A stretch of DNA of 64,000 nt from Porphyra umbilicalis (taxonomy: Eukaryota > Rhodophyta > Bangiophyceae > Bangiales > Bangiaceae), in contig KV918886.1 of assembly GCA_002049455.2 (NCBI GenBank), forward strand, positions 62,001 through 126,000, given 5' to 3'. Numbering within the stretch: the stretch's first letter is position 1; each line of letters begins with the position of its first letter. The position numbers and the translations under genes were made by a program. Positions 11,386 through 22,053 of the stretch are shown here, one piece after another. Under the pieces are notes generated by a model. That model was not told the origin of the DNA. It saw only the letters and a list, made by a program, of their open reading frames with translations, and made no database searches.

Positions 11386-11665
11386 CGCCGTCGGGCGGGG
11401 CGGGTGGCATGCTGTAGCCGCCGCCGTTGATGGGTGCGGCGGCGGTGGCGGCCGGTGGCCGTGGCGTCGGCGCCGTCGACGACGCCATGCCGTCTTCGCT
11501 GCGCGACGGCGGCCGGCGGCGGGCGTACAGCGCCGACGGGGCCGCCCACACCTCGTCGAGGCCGGCACACCCGTATAGGCCGTCGGGGAAGGACCGGGGT
11601 GTCGGCGCGAGGGGGGACCGCCGCGCCAGCGCGTCGGCCGGGTGCTCCCGGGGGAGGGTGTCCAT
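10424..11665 (-). CDS. Low-complexity Ala/Gly/Pro-rich protein, function unknown
   Basis: A frame from the ATG at 11665 has ordered-looking stretches (SFPDGLYGCAGLDEVWAAP; WTGGCTSGFAAFPSTTRYSF; LWDTMGGDGG) separated by poly-Ala and poly-Gly. At a run of about 19 G (10768-10786) the plausible frame changes, and a second stretch appears (CTHALRARVDALDALLWAP, then VDEPADMDG) before more homopolymer. The mix resembles real proteins of this genome that carry low-complexity insertions, and the apparent frame change is probably a run-length error. No domain is recognised, and the 3' end is not determinable through the G/C runs. A competing frame on the + strand (9985-11430) is mostly Arg/Pro and less convincing. 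Confidence 0.35.
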
Positions 11666-11835
11666 CCCGGCTCGGGCGGCGGCGCCCGAGGCGGCGGCAC
11701 CCGCGTCGGTGCGGCCGCGTCGAGGCTGTGGAGGGGGGGGGTGGGGAGACCTCCCCCGACCTCTGGGGGGAGGTTGATACAGTCGGGGAATGGGGACGGC
11801 GGGTCAAGAGAAGCAGCAGCGCGACGCAGGTCCAC

Positions 11836-12591
11836 CAGCCGGGGTGCTCACCAGAGCGAGCAAGTCGTGCGCCCCGCCGTCGATGCGGCGCTGGGGGACC
11901 AAACAAACCACCCGCGCCGTGCCAGTGGTGACACTCGCGCGACGCACAGTGTGTGCCCCGGCCACGGCGGGCGCGGGGGCGTGGAGCACCCGCCAGTGCC
12001 GCTGTTTTCGCGGCACTAACGCGGCGTGGCACCATGTCTGGTCCGCGTGTGACCGAGACGCCACCCCGAGGTGGCCTGGCAATCGTCCGTGGGTCACTGA
12101 CGGCGCGTCGTTTCGTGTCAGCGCGCGCCTGAGTCTTGGCGCGGGACGGGGGTGCCGCGCATTGCGCGCTGGCCGCTCTCAGCTGAGCGCGTGGCAATAT
12201 GGGTGCGGGCAGATCCGCATACACAGGCCGTCCTACTCGCGCGGGGACGCACAGGTGTCATGCCACACCTGGTGAGTCGTCAGAAGGTTCTCTGTGGGCC
12301 ACGAAGAGGCGGGGCACTCAGCCACGTTTGGTCGCTGACGGCTCGAGGTCAGCCCCGCGGATAGTGCGCCACGTCAAGTGTCGTGAACGGCCGACGCCAC
12401 GCACGCCACGTAGATGCAGGGAGGACGACACGGATCGTGTTCAGTTGGCAGACGAACCAAGTCCACGCTGCAAGGCCATTGGTGCGCCACGCAAAAGCGC
12501 TGATCCTGGACGTCGGTCCAATCGAGTGATATAGTCGGTCTATACAATCGATCTGTGCGCTCGAACGACAGTGCACCGGGGGTTTGGCTGT
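11836..12591. other. No gene seen
   Basis: GC-rich, grading to about 60% GC. Several overlapping short frames on both strands without motifs. Positions 12592-12599 (GTTTGCGA) are the left target duplication of the adjoining MITE. Confidence 0.4.
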
Positions 12592-12599
12592 GTTTGCGA

Positions 12600-12980
12600 T
12601 AGGGTTGCTCAGAACGCCCGGGGCGTCGTTAAGGGCGTCGTTAAGGGCGTCACCAGGGCGTCATTTGGGCGTCGTGCGCCCCTAACGCCCCAACTCAAAA
12701 GGGCGTCAACAAGGCGTCGCGAAGAGGAAGTTTTCAGGGGGGTCCACATGATTCAGCAGGTGGCGGCTGTGCACCTTGGTTGGGGACAGGCACCCAGTCT
12801 GGACACAAAATGAGATATGAGACCGCGATATGGGTGCTACTTGAATGATATGCAGAATATTGAGGGTGCTACTTGGGGCGTCGTGAGGGCGTTTTGGCTG
12901 CCTAATGGGGCGTCAGTAAGGCGTCATATCCGTCGCGCGCCCCTGACGCCCCCGAAATAGGGGCGTCGTGTGCAACCCTA
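12600..12980. mobile_element. 381-bp hAT-type MITE with 8-bp target duplication
   Basis: The element starts TAGGGTTGCTCAGAACGCCC and ends with the inverted form (GGGCGTCGTGTGCAACCCTA). It is flanked by a perfect 8-bp duplication GTTTGCGA (12592-12599 and 12981-12988), as expected for hAT transposition. It has no coding capacity. Many direct and inverted copies of GGCGTC/GACGCC lie near both ends, as hAT transposases often use iterated subterminal sites. The right about 300 bp is closely matched by 27685-27978, and the left about 50 bp by 23930-23970, so the family has at least two members here. The mobilising transposase is not in the window: the hAT element at 49592 shares the TAGGGTTG tip but has a different subterminal motif. 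Confidence 0.88.
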
Positions 12981-13237
12981 GTTTGCGACAAACCTGCAGT
13001 TATTTGTTCAACTGTAAAGAAATTAGACAGATCAAGCCACGGATCCACGCGGTGTTGTTTGGGTTGGAACGACCCCGACGTCGCCGATGCACGTCGACGC
13101 CCTCACGCGGATGCCGGAACGCTTCTTGCCGCCGTTGCCGCCCCCCCGCCGACGCTTCTCATCCATCACCACCCCCTTGCTGCTGCTTCTGCACCACCTG
13201 ATCTTCCCCTCCTTGGTCACGACCCAGCACCCCCACG

Positions 13238-14470
13238 ATGGCGGACAATGGCGGCGCCAGCTCTGACGAGGAGGAAGTCAAGGGCCTGGAGAGCCCCGAC
13301 GTGGTCACCAAGTACAAGGACGCGGCGGCGATTGCCAACAAGGCCCTCGCCACCGTCCTCAAAGGCACCGTCGCAGGCATGTCTGTCATCAAGCTGTGCG
13401 CCCTCGGCGACAAGGTCATCACCGACGGCGCGGCGGCGGTGTACAACAAGGCGCGCGACGCGTCTGGCAAGAAGCTGGCCAAGGGCGTCGCCTTCCCCAC
13501 GTGCGTCAGCGTCAACCACTGCGCCGCCCACTTTTGCCCGATCTCCACCGACGAGTTTGCGAGCGTGACGCTCGCGGCGGGGGACCTGGTGTCCGTCCAA
13601 CTCGGCGTGCACATTGACGGGTACGTGGCGCAGGCGGCGACGTGTGCGGCGGTGCGGGACGCGCCGGCCGACGACGCGCCGACGGTGACGGGCAAGGCGG
13701 CCGACGCGCTCACCGCCGCCCACACCGCCGCCGAAGCCGCGCTGCGCGTGTTGCGGCCGGGGCGGACCAACGCGGACGTGACCGACGTGATCAAAAAGGC
13801 GGCGGCGGCGTACGGCGTGGAGCCGCTGGAGGGGGTGCTCAGCCACCAAATCAGCCGCAACGTCATTGACGGGGAAAAGGTTATCATCAACAAGTCGACG
13901 ACCGACCACAAGGTCGACACGGTGACCTTTGAGGAGAATGAGGTGTGGGTCCTCGACGTGGCCATGTCCACGGGGGAGGGCAAGGCCCGCGAGACGGTCG
14001 CGCGCGCAACGGTCTTCAAGCGCAACGCGGGCGTCGAGTACATGCTCAAGATGAAGGCGAGCCGCGCCGTCTTCTCTGAGATCACCGCCCACTTTCCAGT
14101 CTTCCCCTTTTCCGTGCGGGCGCTGCCCAACGAGACGCGGGGCAAGCTGGGCATGACCGAGCTTGCCGCGCACGGCCTCGTCACCCCCTACCCGGTCTTG
14201 TACGAGAAGGAGGGTGCCTTTGTCGCACGCGTGCAGGTGACCGCCCTCGTCTTGCCGTCGCAGACCATGCCCGTGACGACGCTTTCGGCGCCCGTCGCCA
14301 CGTCGGAGGTGATGCTCGAAGACGAGGAGCTCAAGGCGCTGCTCGCGCAGCCGCTGGGTAAGCAAAAGAAGAAGAAGAACAAGGGGGGGGGCGCTGCCGC
14401 CGCTGCCGTCGCTGCCGAGGAGCCGCCGGCAGACGGGGACGCGATGGACACAACGTCGCCGAGCGCTTGA
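13238..14470 (+). CDS. PA2G4/EBP1-like protein (M24 metallopeptidase fold)
   Basis: A 410-residue homologue of proliferation-associated 2G4 (human protein 394 residues), a methionine-aminopeptidase-fold protein without peptidase activity. In other eukaryotes it binds RNA and ribosomes and links growth to ribosome biogenesis. The start is the ATG at 13238 in a good context (ACGATGG), giving an acidic N-terminus (SSDEEEVKGLESPDVV) typical of the family. KGVAFPTCVSVNHC is the family's signature segment, followed by the pita-bread domain to about residue 365. The Lys-rich tail (KQKKKKNKGGG, about 375-385) matches the nucleolar/RNA-binding tail of PA2G4, and an Ala-rich end is added. No introns. 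It converges on the GT61 gene, whose stop is 350 bp away. Confidence 0.9.
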   Translation: MADNGGASSDEEEVKGLESPDVVTKYKDAAAIANKALATVLKGTVAGMSVIKLCALGDKVITDGAAAVYNKARDASGKKLAKGVAFPTCVSVNHCAAHFCPISTDEFASVTLAAGDLVSVQLGVHIDGYVAQAATCAAVRDAPADDAPTVTGKAADALTAAHTAAEAALRVLRPGRTNADVTDVIKKAAAAYGVEPLEGVLSHQISRNVIDGEKVIINKSTTDHKVDTVTFEENEVWVLDVAMSTGEGKARETVARATVFKRNAGVEYMLKMKASRAVFSEITAHFPVFPFSVRALPNETRGKLGMTELAAHGLVTPYPVLYEKEGAFVARVQVTALVLPSQTMPVTTLSAPVATSEVMLEDEELKALLAQPLGKQKKKKNKGGGAAAAAVAAEEPPADGDAMDTTSPSA

Positions 14471-14822
14471 GGGGTGGCCGTGCCGGTGGGGGGGCGGGGC
14501 GGGGGTGGGCGGGGGCGCACATGCCAGGTGCATTGCGGCGCCCGACGCCGCCCCGCCGACGGGTGTGATGCCGACGTGAACAGTCCTTGCCGCCCCGTCC
14601 TGACCGTGGGGTCTGGCGCGTTGCACTCTTGTTGTGGTCCCCGGCGGGGAAGGACGCGGCGGCAGCAGCGGACCCCCCACACGCGGCTGTCGGACCGTCC
14701 GTTTCTGCCCTCTTGAATGTTTGGTGTCGTCTTACCGTTCTATGTACACAGCACAGACGTGGCCCCGACCTGCCTAGCCCGACCAACCCCCCCCCCCCAC
14801 CCCCCCTCCCAACCCCACGCCC

Positions 14823-17041
14823 CTACTTCGCGCACTGCAACGCGCCCCGCTCCACGGCCGTTGCCGCGACGGCCTCCACGTCAAACGCCAGCTCCTGCAT
14901 CCGCGCGCACACCCGCGCGGTCGTCGAGTAGCGCCCGTCCTCCAACCGCAGCCCGTGGCCGCCCGACGGCGCGCGCGCCGCCGCGGCCACGGCGGCGTCC
15001 CACTCGGCCACCGTCTCGGGGGCGACCTTGGTCCGCCGCGCGCACTCGCGAAAGACGCGCGTCTGGGGCGCCGCGTAAAACTCTGCATAGTCGAGCGACA
15101 GCGCGCGCGCAAAGCCGTCAAAGGGGCCCGCGCGGTAGCCAAACGGGAACACCTCGAGGGCGACCGTGCGCGGCCGCAAAAAGATGTAGTTGGTGTTGCC
15201 CGCCCCGTGCGCGGAAATAACCACGTCGCTCGTCTGCATGACCGCCGCTTGGGCGCACAGGGGCGCGCCCTCAAACGCAACGACGCGGTAGGCGAGGCGC
15301 ACGCCCGCCGCGGCGGCGCGGGCGCGCAACGCGGAGCGGAGGGCGGGGAGGCCGAGGAGCGCGCGCGGCCCCCGCCGGTCGAGCACCGTCACGCGGAGGG
15401 TGCACGGCCCGCCGCGCGCGCGCGCGAGCGCAAAGCGGTCGACGTGCGACACGCGCGCGGCGGTGAGCACCGGGTTGTGCAGCAGCGGCGAGTTGAACCC
15501 GTACGGCGGCGCGTTGGTCGTCACAAAGGAGCGGAAGCACACGCCCGTGCCCGTCGGGTTGCCGAGCGTCGACGGCGGGTGCTCCGAGGCGGGCAGCGCG
15601 AGCACCTCAAAGCGCAGGCTGGGGTGCTCGAGGAGGTGCGAAAAGGACTTTGTCCAATCCGAATCGTTGCGCGCCATCGTGTCGGGGTGCACCGTGAGGG
15701 CGGGGCGGAGGGCGGGGAAGGCGGTCGGCGGACCCGCCGGCGCGCCCGGCGGGCGCAGCTGCTCCCGCAGCGCCCGCGGGGCGGCGCCAAAGAGCACCCC
15801 CACCGACACCATGCGCGGGAGGATGTCTGAGAGCGCGTGCGGAAAGTGCGTGCGCGTTTCCGTCAGCCCAAACAGGTCCGTGTCGGCCCACTTGGCGTTC
15901 ACGTCCATCCGCGGGCGGGCGGCAAAGAGGCTCGACGCCCGCACCGAGCCGTCGGGCTCGACCTTGACCGCGTCGGTGAGGGTAAAGAGCGCCGCCGCAA
16001 CGCCACACTCCTTCTCCAACCGCCCCGCGTGGTGCCCCATCCACCGTGGCAACACGGCCGTCCCGTTGGCGAGCCGGCACCCGCGCATGAGGCGGCAGAC
16101 GGTGCGCCCTTCGGGCGTCGTGTACACCTCAATGCCGTCGGGGGGCAGCTGCTCGGGGCGGAGGGACACGGCGGCGGCGGGGGGGACGGGCGCGCCCGAC
16201 CGCTGGTTGGCGCGGGGGACGGGGTCCCCAATGCCCAGCGGCGGGCCCGACCGGGGCAAACACAGCCGCGCGTCGCCGTCGGGGGACACGCCGGGGGGGA
16301 GGTCGCGCCGGTCGGCGGGGGCGGGGGGGGGGGGGGGTCCCCAGCCCCGCCGCCGCCCCGAGGCCCGCCCCCGCCACGCGTGGGGGGGCCGCCGCCCGCC
16401 GGCGGCGGCCGTGGCCGCGGCCGCGACGGCGGCGGCGCCCCCCCGCCGTCGGCCAACGACGATGTCGGCGCGTGGCGCGCCGTCGGCGGCGCCGCGGGCG
16501 CCGCCGCCGACCGCTCCACCGCCGCCCGCAGTGCCGCCGCCGGCGCCCGCCCCCCCCCCCCGCCACGGTGCGGTTCCCGCCCGCCGCCGCCGGCGGTCGG
16601 GGGCCCCACCGGGGCAAGTCGGGAAACCGCGCCGCGACCGGCGTCACGCGCAGGTCGCGGGGGGCGCCGCCCGCCGCGGCGCGTGGCAGCGGCGGTGGCG
16701 GCGGCGGCGACGGCGGCGGCGGCGGCGGTGACGGCGGTGGCGGCGGCGCGGCGGCGGCCATGGCCGCCCACGGGGTTAACCCCCGCAGCGTCCCCACGGC
16801 CGCCGACGCGCCCGGCCCCGCCCCGCCCGCCGTGCGGAGGAGCCCCAGGGGCCCCGCCGACACGTCTGGCGGGAGCGGGGCGGGTGCCCAGACGCCTTCC
16901 CCGCCGTCTCTGCTCCCGCCGTCTCTGCTGCTACTGCCGCCGCCGCCGCCGCCGCCGTCGGCGCCTCCCGCAACCGCCGCCGCCATGGACCGCACGAGGT
17001 GCGGGGGCAGGTGGGGCGCCACGTCCCCGCCCGCAACGACG

Positions 17042-17082
<41 letters not shown>

Positions 17083-17324
17083 GGGCGGGCGGACGTCCCA
17101 CGGGAGCCCCCCCGGCGGCAGGTGCCGCGCGGCGGCCGGCCCGTCAATGGCGACGGCGAGGTCGTCAAGGGAAGCGTGGAGGGCGGTGCACTGGTAGCCG
17201 GGGGGGCACCCGGGGGGGGGGGGGGGGGGGGGACCCCGCCCGCCGACGAGGCCGCCACCCCAACGGCCGCGGCGGTGGTGAGGGCGAGCAGCCGCCGCCG
17301 CCGCCGCCACCGTGGGGGGCCCAT
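14823..17324 (-). CDS. GT61-family (DUF563) glycosyltransferase, type II membrane protein
   Basis: A Golgi-type glycosyltransferase; family members transfer pentoses or GlcNAc to polysaccharides or glycoproteins, and the substrate here is unknown. The catalytic half (14823 to about 16330) is one clear frame with HFPHALSDILPRMVS, PYGFNSPLLHNPVL and the diagnostic ISAHGAGNTNYIFLRP. I extend the start to the ATG at 17324, because MGPPRWRRRRRLLALTTAAA is a textbook type II anchor (basic cytosolic end, then a hydrophobic segment) and ordered stretches follow (YQCTALHASLDDLAVAIDG; GAPRDLRVTPVAARFPDLP). These stretches lie in different frames, and each change falls in a G/C run: about 17212-17232, 16550-16561 and 16323-16337. 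There is no ATG at the start of the catalytic frame, which supports the longer model. The three frame changes are probably run-length errors; introns are a less likely alternative. Confidence 0.8.
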
Positions 17325-17536
17325 GGCCGGGGGGGGGGGGGGGGGGCGTCGCGCCCACGACGGGGGGGGGGGGGGGGCACGCGCGGACGACGGGCCGCTG
17401 GTGGCCGCCGAGCCGCGTCGGACCCCCGGTCGACCGACGGGCCGCGTCGGGGCGACCGGCGGCGGCGGCGGCGGTGGTGGTGGTGGTGGTGGTGGTGGTG
17501 GTGGTAATGGTGGTGGTGGTGGTGGTGGTGGTAATG

Positions 17537-17568
<32 letters not shown>

Positions 17569-19047
17569 CACGGCGCGGCGGGCGGCAGCCGCTGCGGGTG
17601 CACACCCCCCGCGCGGCGGAGAACGCCGGCGGCCCCCGCGGCGGCGGGCGACCCGAAAGCCCCCCCGCGCCCCCCGGCGCGGCGCGCGCCCCCGCGGCGC
17701 GGCGGCCGCCGCGCGGTGGCGGTCGGTGCGGGTCGGCGCGCGGGTGCACCGCCACCCCCCCCCACCCCCCCCCGCCCCGCGCAGCCGGTCGCCGGCCGAC
17801 CCGACCGAGACGCGTCGCACCGACCGGGAATGGCGGGCGGGCGGGCGGGTGGGCGGGGGCGGTGGCGGGCGCGCCCGCCGGGGCGCCCCGCCGGCTGCCC
17901 CGCGCGCCCGCCGAGGCCGACCGGCGGCGCGGCGCGCGCGGCCGCGGCGCCGCGCCACCGAGCGGGCACTGGCGGGCCGCCCGCCGCGCCGACGGCATCG
18001 TGCGCGCCACGTGCGCTCGTCACTGGGCGGGGGATGGTAGGGGTGGTGGTGGGGGGGGGGGGGGGGGGGGGAGGGGGGGGGGAGGGGGGGGGGGCGCGCG
18101 CGCCAGAGTCACCCGCGGCGGGCGCCGCCACGGGCCGGACGCGGTGGGCAAGGGCGTGGAGGAGGGCAGAGGCGGCGGTTCGGCAGCGCCACCGCGGTGG
18201 GCGAGCGGCCAACGTCGATCGGGTCGAATTTGTGGATCAAATTCGAGCCATCGCTCGGCTGGGTTTTCGTGCGGGGGAATGGTGGCCCCTTTTCGTGTGT
18301 CATTGATTGGTGGAGGGGCCGGAGGTCCACGTGGCAGGCTGTCGGGCAAGAAGACTGAAAAAAGACGAGGGCAAGAAAAAAACGATGCAGCCGCGGGAAC
18401 CACAAAGGTGTGCATCGGGCAGAGAAGCGGGTCTCCAACCCACCGTTTTCGTTGCTCGTGCTGTGCAGATGTGCGACATCCCCATTGACCAAAAGGGCAG
18501 GCCGCGCAGCGAGCGAGCCGTCGCACACGCGCGGCAACGGGCGGGTCGAGGCGGAGAAAAAAAAAACAGGCGAGAGCCTAAAAGATCAGTCGGATCAGTC
18601 GGGGCGTGGGCCCCCCCACGCGCACGCACGCGCGCGGGGTGTTCATGCACCGCGGCCGCGGGCCAAAAAGGCGGCCCCGCCCCCACCGGGGGCGGCCATG
18701 TGGCCACGCAACGGGCACGCCACGGGGGGAACCCGCCGCCGACCCGTGACGCGTGCCCGTGGCTGCGCCGAGGGAAAGAATGGCAGCCAAAACAGCAGGC
18801 GAGAAGGAAGAAAAAAAAAACATGCAGCCACCAGCCACCCCCACCCACGGGTGCACAGCGCTCCCGGTGCCGAGCCGCCGCGGGCGCAGCGCCCCTCCAA
18901 AAAAAAACCGACGGGGCGCGCCCACCCACGGCCGCTGGCGCACCGCTCGACCGGCGCCGCTCCCGCCGCCTCCCTGGCGCGTCTGGGCACAGGCAGCGCC
19001 GCCGACTGCCCCCGCCGCCGCCCGCCCCACCCCCCCCCCCCCCCCCC
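17325..19047. other. Intergenic region between GT61 and KEA genes
   Basis: This holds the upstream region of GT61 and the 3' flank of the antiporter gene. Three things stand out: a (GGT)n tract at 17461-17570, an almost pure G stretch at about 18049-18095, and four A-runs of 7-10 bases at 18374-18910. Two of these A-runs precede a similar ATGCAGCC segment (18384 and 18832), hinting at an old duplication. Long frames here are Arg/Pro/Gly translations of repeats and carry no domain. Confidence 0.45.
17461..17570. repeat. (GGT)n / (CGT-GGT) microsatellite
   Basis: GGC repeats change to about 25 GGT units, with two GGTAAT interruptions, and then to alternating GGTCGT. The tract is strongly strand-asymmetric in G and lies 140-250 bp upstream of the proposed GT61 start. 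The + strand could form G-quadruplexes. Length polymorphism is expected. Confidence 0.8.
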
Positions 19048-21607
19048 CTACTCGGTGGCCGTCGGCGGGGTCACCCCCGCGTCCTCTGACGCGGCCGCCG
19101 CGTCGCGCACAAAGCGGCCGCCCGGGGCCGCGTCGACCCCCCCCGCGCCCTCGTCGTCGACCTCCATGGCGCCGTCCCCAAGGGGCACCCCCCCCGACGT
19201 TGGGGGTGGTGACTTGGGGTCCCGCGCCGCCCCCTCGTCGCCCTCTGGGTCGAGCCCCCCCGCGGCGGCCACGGAGAGCGCCTCGGCTTTGGCGGCCGCG
19301 TCGAGCGTGACGCCGTCCCCATTGGCCACCACCACCGGCACGGTTGCGGCCGCGAGCGGCGCCGACGTGGACGTGTTGGACATGTACATGCCGCCAATGC
19401 CCGAAATGCCCGCCTGCTCCATCTGCCGCAGCCGCGTCACCTCAATGAGCGCATTGACCTCCTCCACGGGCGTGCCGTACGAGGCGAGCACCGCGCCGCC
19501 GAGCAGCAGGGACGCTTCGAGGAGCTCGGGCACGATCGCCGTCGCGCCCGCCATTTGCAGCAGCCGCTGCTGCCGCGCGTCGCGCGCGCGGCAAAAGACC
19601 GTCACGGAGGGAAAGTCGTGGACGAGGCTCGTCACGGCGCGCAGCGACGCGTCGGGGTCGTCGAGGGTGACGACGATGGAGCGGGCGCGCTCCACGCCCG
19701 CCACCTTGAGCACCTCGGGGCGGCACGCGTCACCGTAAAAGACGGGGAGGCCCTTGGCGCGCGCCTCAATCACCCGCGACGGGCTCGTGTCAAACGCCAC
19801 GTAGCGGACGAGCTGGTTGTCGAGCATGTCGCACACGCTTTGGCCGACGCGGCCGTAGCCCGCGACCATCACAAAGTCCCGCGCGTCGGCCGTTTGCGCG
19901 TCCTCCACCCGCGCGCCGATCAAGCCGCGCTTGGACTCGAGGCGCGTCGCGATGCGGGAGCCCATCGCCGCGAGCACCGGCGTCAGCGCCATGGACAGCG
20001 CCACGACGAGCAGCAGCAGGTTGCACAGGGGCGTCGGGAGGACGCCGACGCGGTTGGCGAGGCCGAAAATCACAAACGCAAACTCCCCCCCCTGCGCGAG
20101 CATCAACCCCGTGCGGAGGGCGGTGCCAAAGGAGAGGCCAAAGCCCAACCCCGCCGCCGCAATGACCCCCGCCTTGAGCGCCAAGAGGCCGACGACGAGG
20201 GAGGAGACGACGCCGAGGTTGGCCACCGCCAAGTTGAGATCAATCGCAAAGCCGACGGTGATGAAAAAGAGGCCAAGCAGCAGCCCCCGAAAGGGCTTGA
20301 TGTCCGCCTCCACCTGGTGCCGGTACTTGGTTTCCGCGAGCATGACGCCCGCGAGGAAGGCGCCGAGGGTGTCACTCAAGCCAAGCGCCTCGGTGAGCGC
20401 CGACGTGCCGAGGACGACAAACAGGATGGTCGCCATAAAGGCCTCGGAGGAGCGCGTCTTGGCGGCAATGCTAAAGACCGGCTCGAGGACGGTTTTGCCG
20501 AGGATGGCAATGGCCGCGAGGGCGAGGGCGCCCTTGGCGCCCGCCACCCCCACCGCCTTGCCGACCGCCGCGGCGCCGCCCGAGCCCGCGAGGAGGGGCG
20601 TGACGACGAGCAGCGGCACGACGGCCAAATCCTGCAACAACAAAATCCCAAACGTCGCCCGCCCAAAGCGCGTGCCCATCTCCCCGCGCTCCGACAGCAG
20701 CTGCAACACAAAGGCGGAGGAGGAGAGGGCGACGCCAAAGCCGATAACCACCGACGGGGGCACGGTTAGGCCCGACGCGATCGACAGCGCCGTGATGAGG
20801 GCGCCCGAGATGACAAACTGGGCGGTGCCGAGGCCAAACACGTCCTTGCCGAGGGAGATGAGCTTATCCGACGACAGCTCGAGGCCCATCTCAAAGAGGA
20901 AAAAGACGACGCCAAACTCGGCCAACTTTTTCGACGCGACCACGTCGCGGATGAGGCCGAGCCCGTTGGGGCCGAGCACAATGCCCGCCACCAAAAAGCC
21001 GAGGATGGGGGACGTGTTGAGTTTCCGCATCACCGGCACAATGATGACCGTCGTCAGCAGCAGCACCAGCGCGTCCTTGACCGCCGCCGACACCCCGTGC
21101 TCCCCGTGGTCCCCGCCGCCGCCCGCGTCAACGGCGGCGGCGGGGGTGGCGGCGGCGGCGGCGGCGGGCGCCCCCCCACCGCCCCCGCCCCCGCCGCCAA
21201 ACAGCGCGCCGGCGCGCGCAACGAGCGCGGCCGCCCCCGACGGCGGGGGTGCGACCACGCCCGGCGCCGCCGGCGCCCCCCCCCCCCCCGACAGCACCAC
21301 CGTCGGCGCCGCCGCGCCGCGCCGCGGCCGCCGGCGGGGCCCCCAGCGGAAGAGCGTCGGCGCGTCGGCGGCGGTCGCCACCGCCGCCGCCGCCGCCGAC
21401 GGCGCGGCCGTTGCGGCGGGCGGCCGCCAGAGGCCCGCCACGAGGCCCCCGCGGCCACCCCCCCACCCGCCGACCGCCGACGCGAGGGAGAGGCCCACCG
21501 AGAGGGCCCCCGACGCGGCCACCCGCACCCACGGGGACCCCCGCCGGGGGGGGAGGGGGGGCGCCCGACCCGCCACCGTTGCCCCCACGTCAATGGCTGC
21601 CGCGTCC

Positions 21608-21641
<34 letters not shown>

Positions 21642-21961
21642 GCACGGGCGGCCCGGGGCCACCGACCGGGCCCGCGTCGCCGCCGACGCGGCGGGCGCCC
21701 CCCCCCCCGCCGGCGGCGGCAGAGGCGGCGACGGCCGCCGCCGCCCGGCGGGCGCGCCGCCGCGGCCGCGCCGCCGCACCGCCCGCCGCCGCCGGGCGGG
21801 GGCCCCCCGCCCACGGGGAGCGGCAGGCGCCGGCGGCGGCCGCGTCGAGGTGCACCGCCCACGGGGCGGTGCCGACAAAGGCGGCCACGCGGGGTGCCGC
21901 CGCGCCCGACGGTGGGCGCCGGCGGCCGCCCCCCGGGGGGGGCTCCCCGCACCCGCCGGGC

Positions 21962-22005
<44 letters not shown>

Positions 22006-22053
22006 AGAGGGTGCTCGCCGCCGCGGCGGCGCCACCAACGACGGGGGCGCCAT
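19048..22053 (-). CDS. KEA/KefB-type K+/H+ antiporter, probably plastid
   Basis: A monovalent cation:proton antiporter of the CPA2 family with a C-terminal RCK_N (TrkA-N) NAD-binding domain, like plant KEA1-3, which exchange K+ and H+ across plastid membranes. From the ATG at 22053 it is 1,001 residues. Residues 1 to about 320 are Ala/Gly/Pro-rich and must include any transit peptide. The transporter core (about 325-690) shows LNTSPILGFLVAGIVLGPNG, LLQDLAVVPLL, SDTLGAFLAGVMLAE and GLFFITVGF across about 12 hydrophobic segments. The RCK domain (about 727-870) has VMVAGYGRVGQ and YGDACRPEVLKVAGV. The frame is open further upstream without an ATG until 22053. No introns and no frame breaks despite long G/C runs. 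It lies downstream of GT61's promoter region in tandem orientation. KEA is the most likely assignment; bacterial-type KefB/C is the alternative. Confidence 0.9.

Noticed and set aside
9985-11430. 481-codon + strand frame rich in Arg and Pro
   Set aside because: Translation of GC repeats. The - strand frame has better ordered segments.
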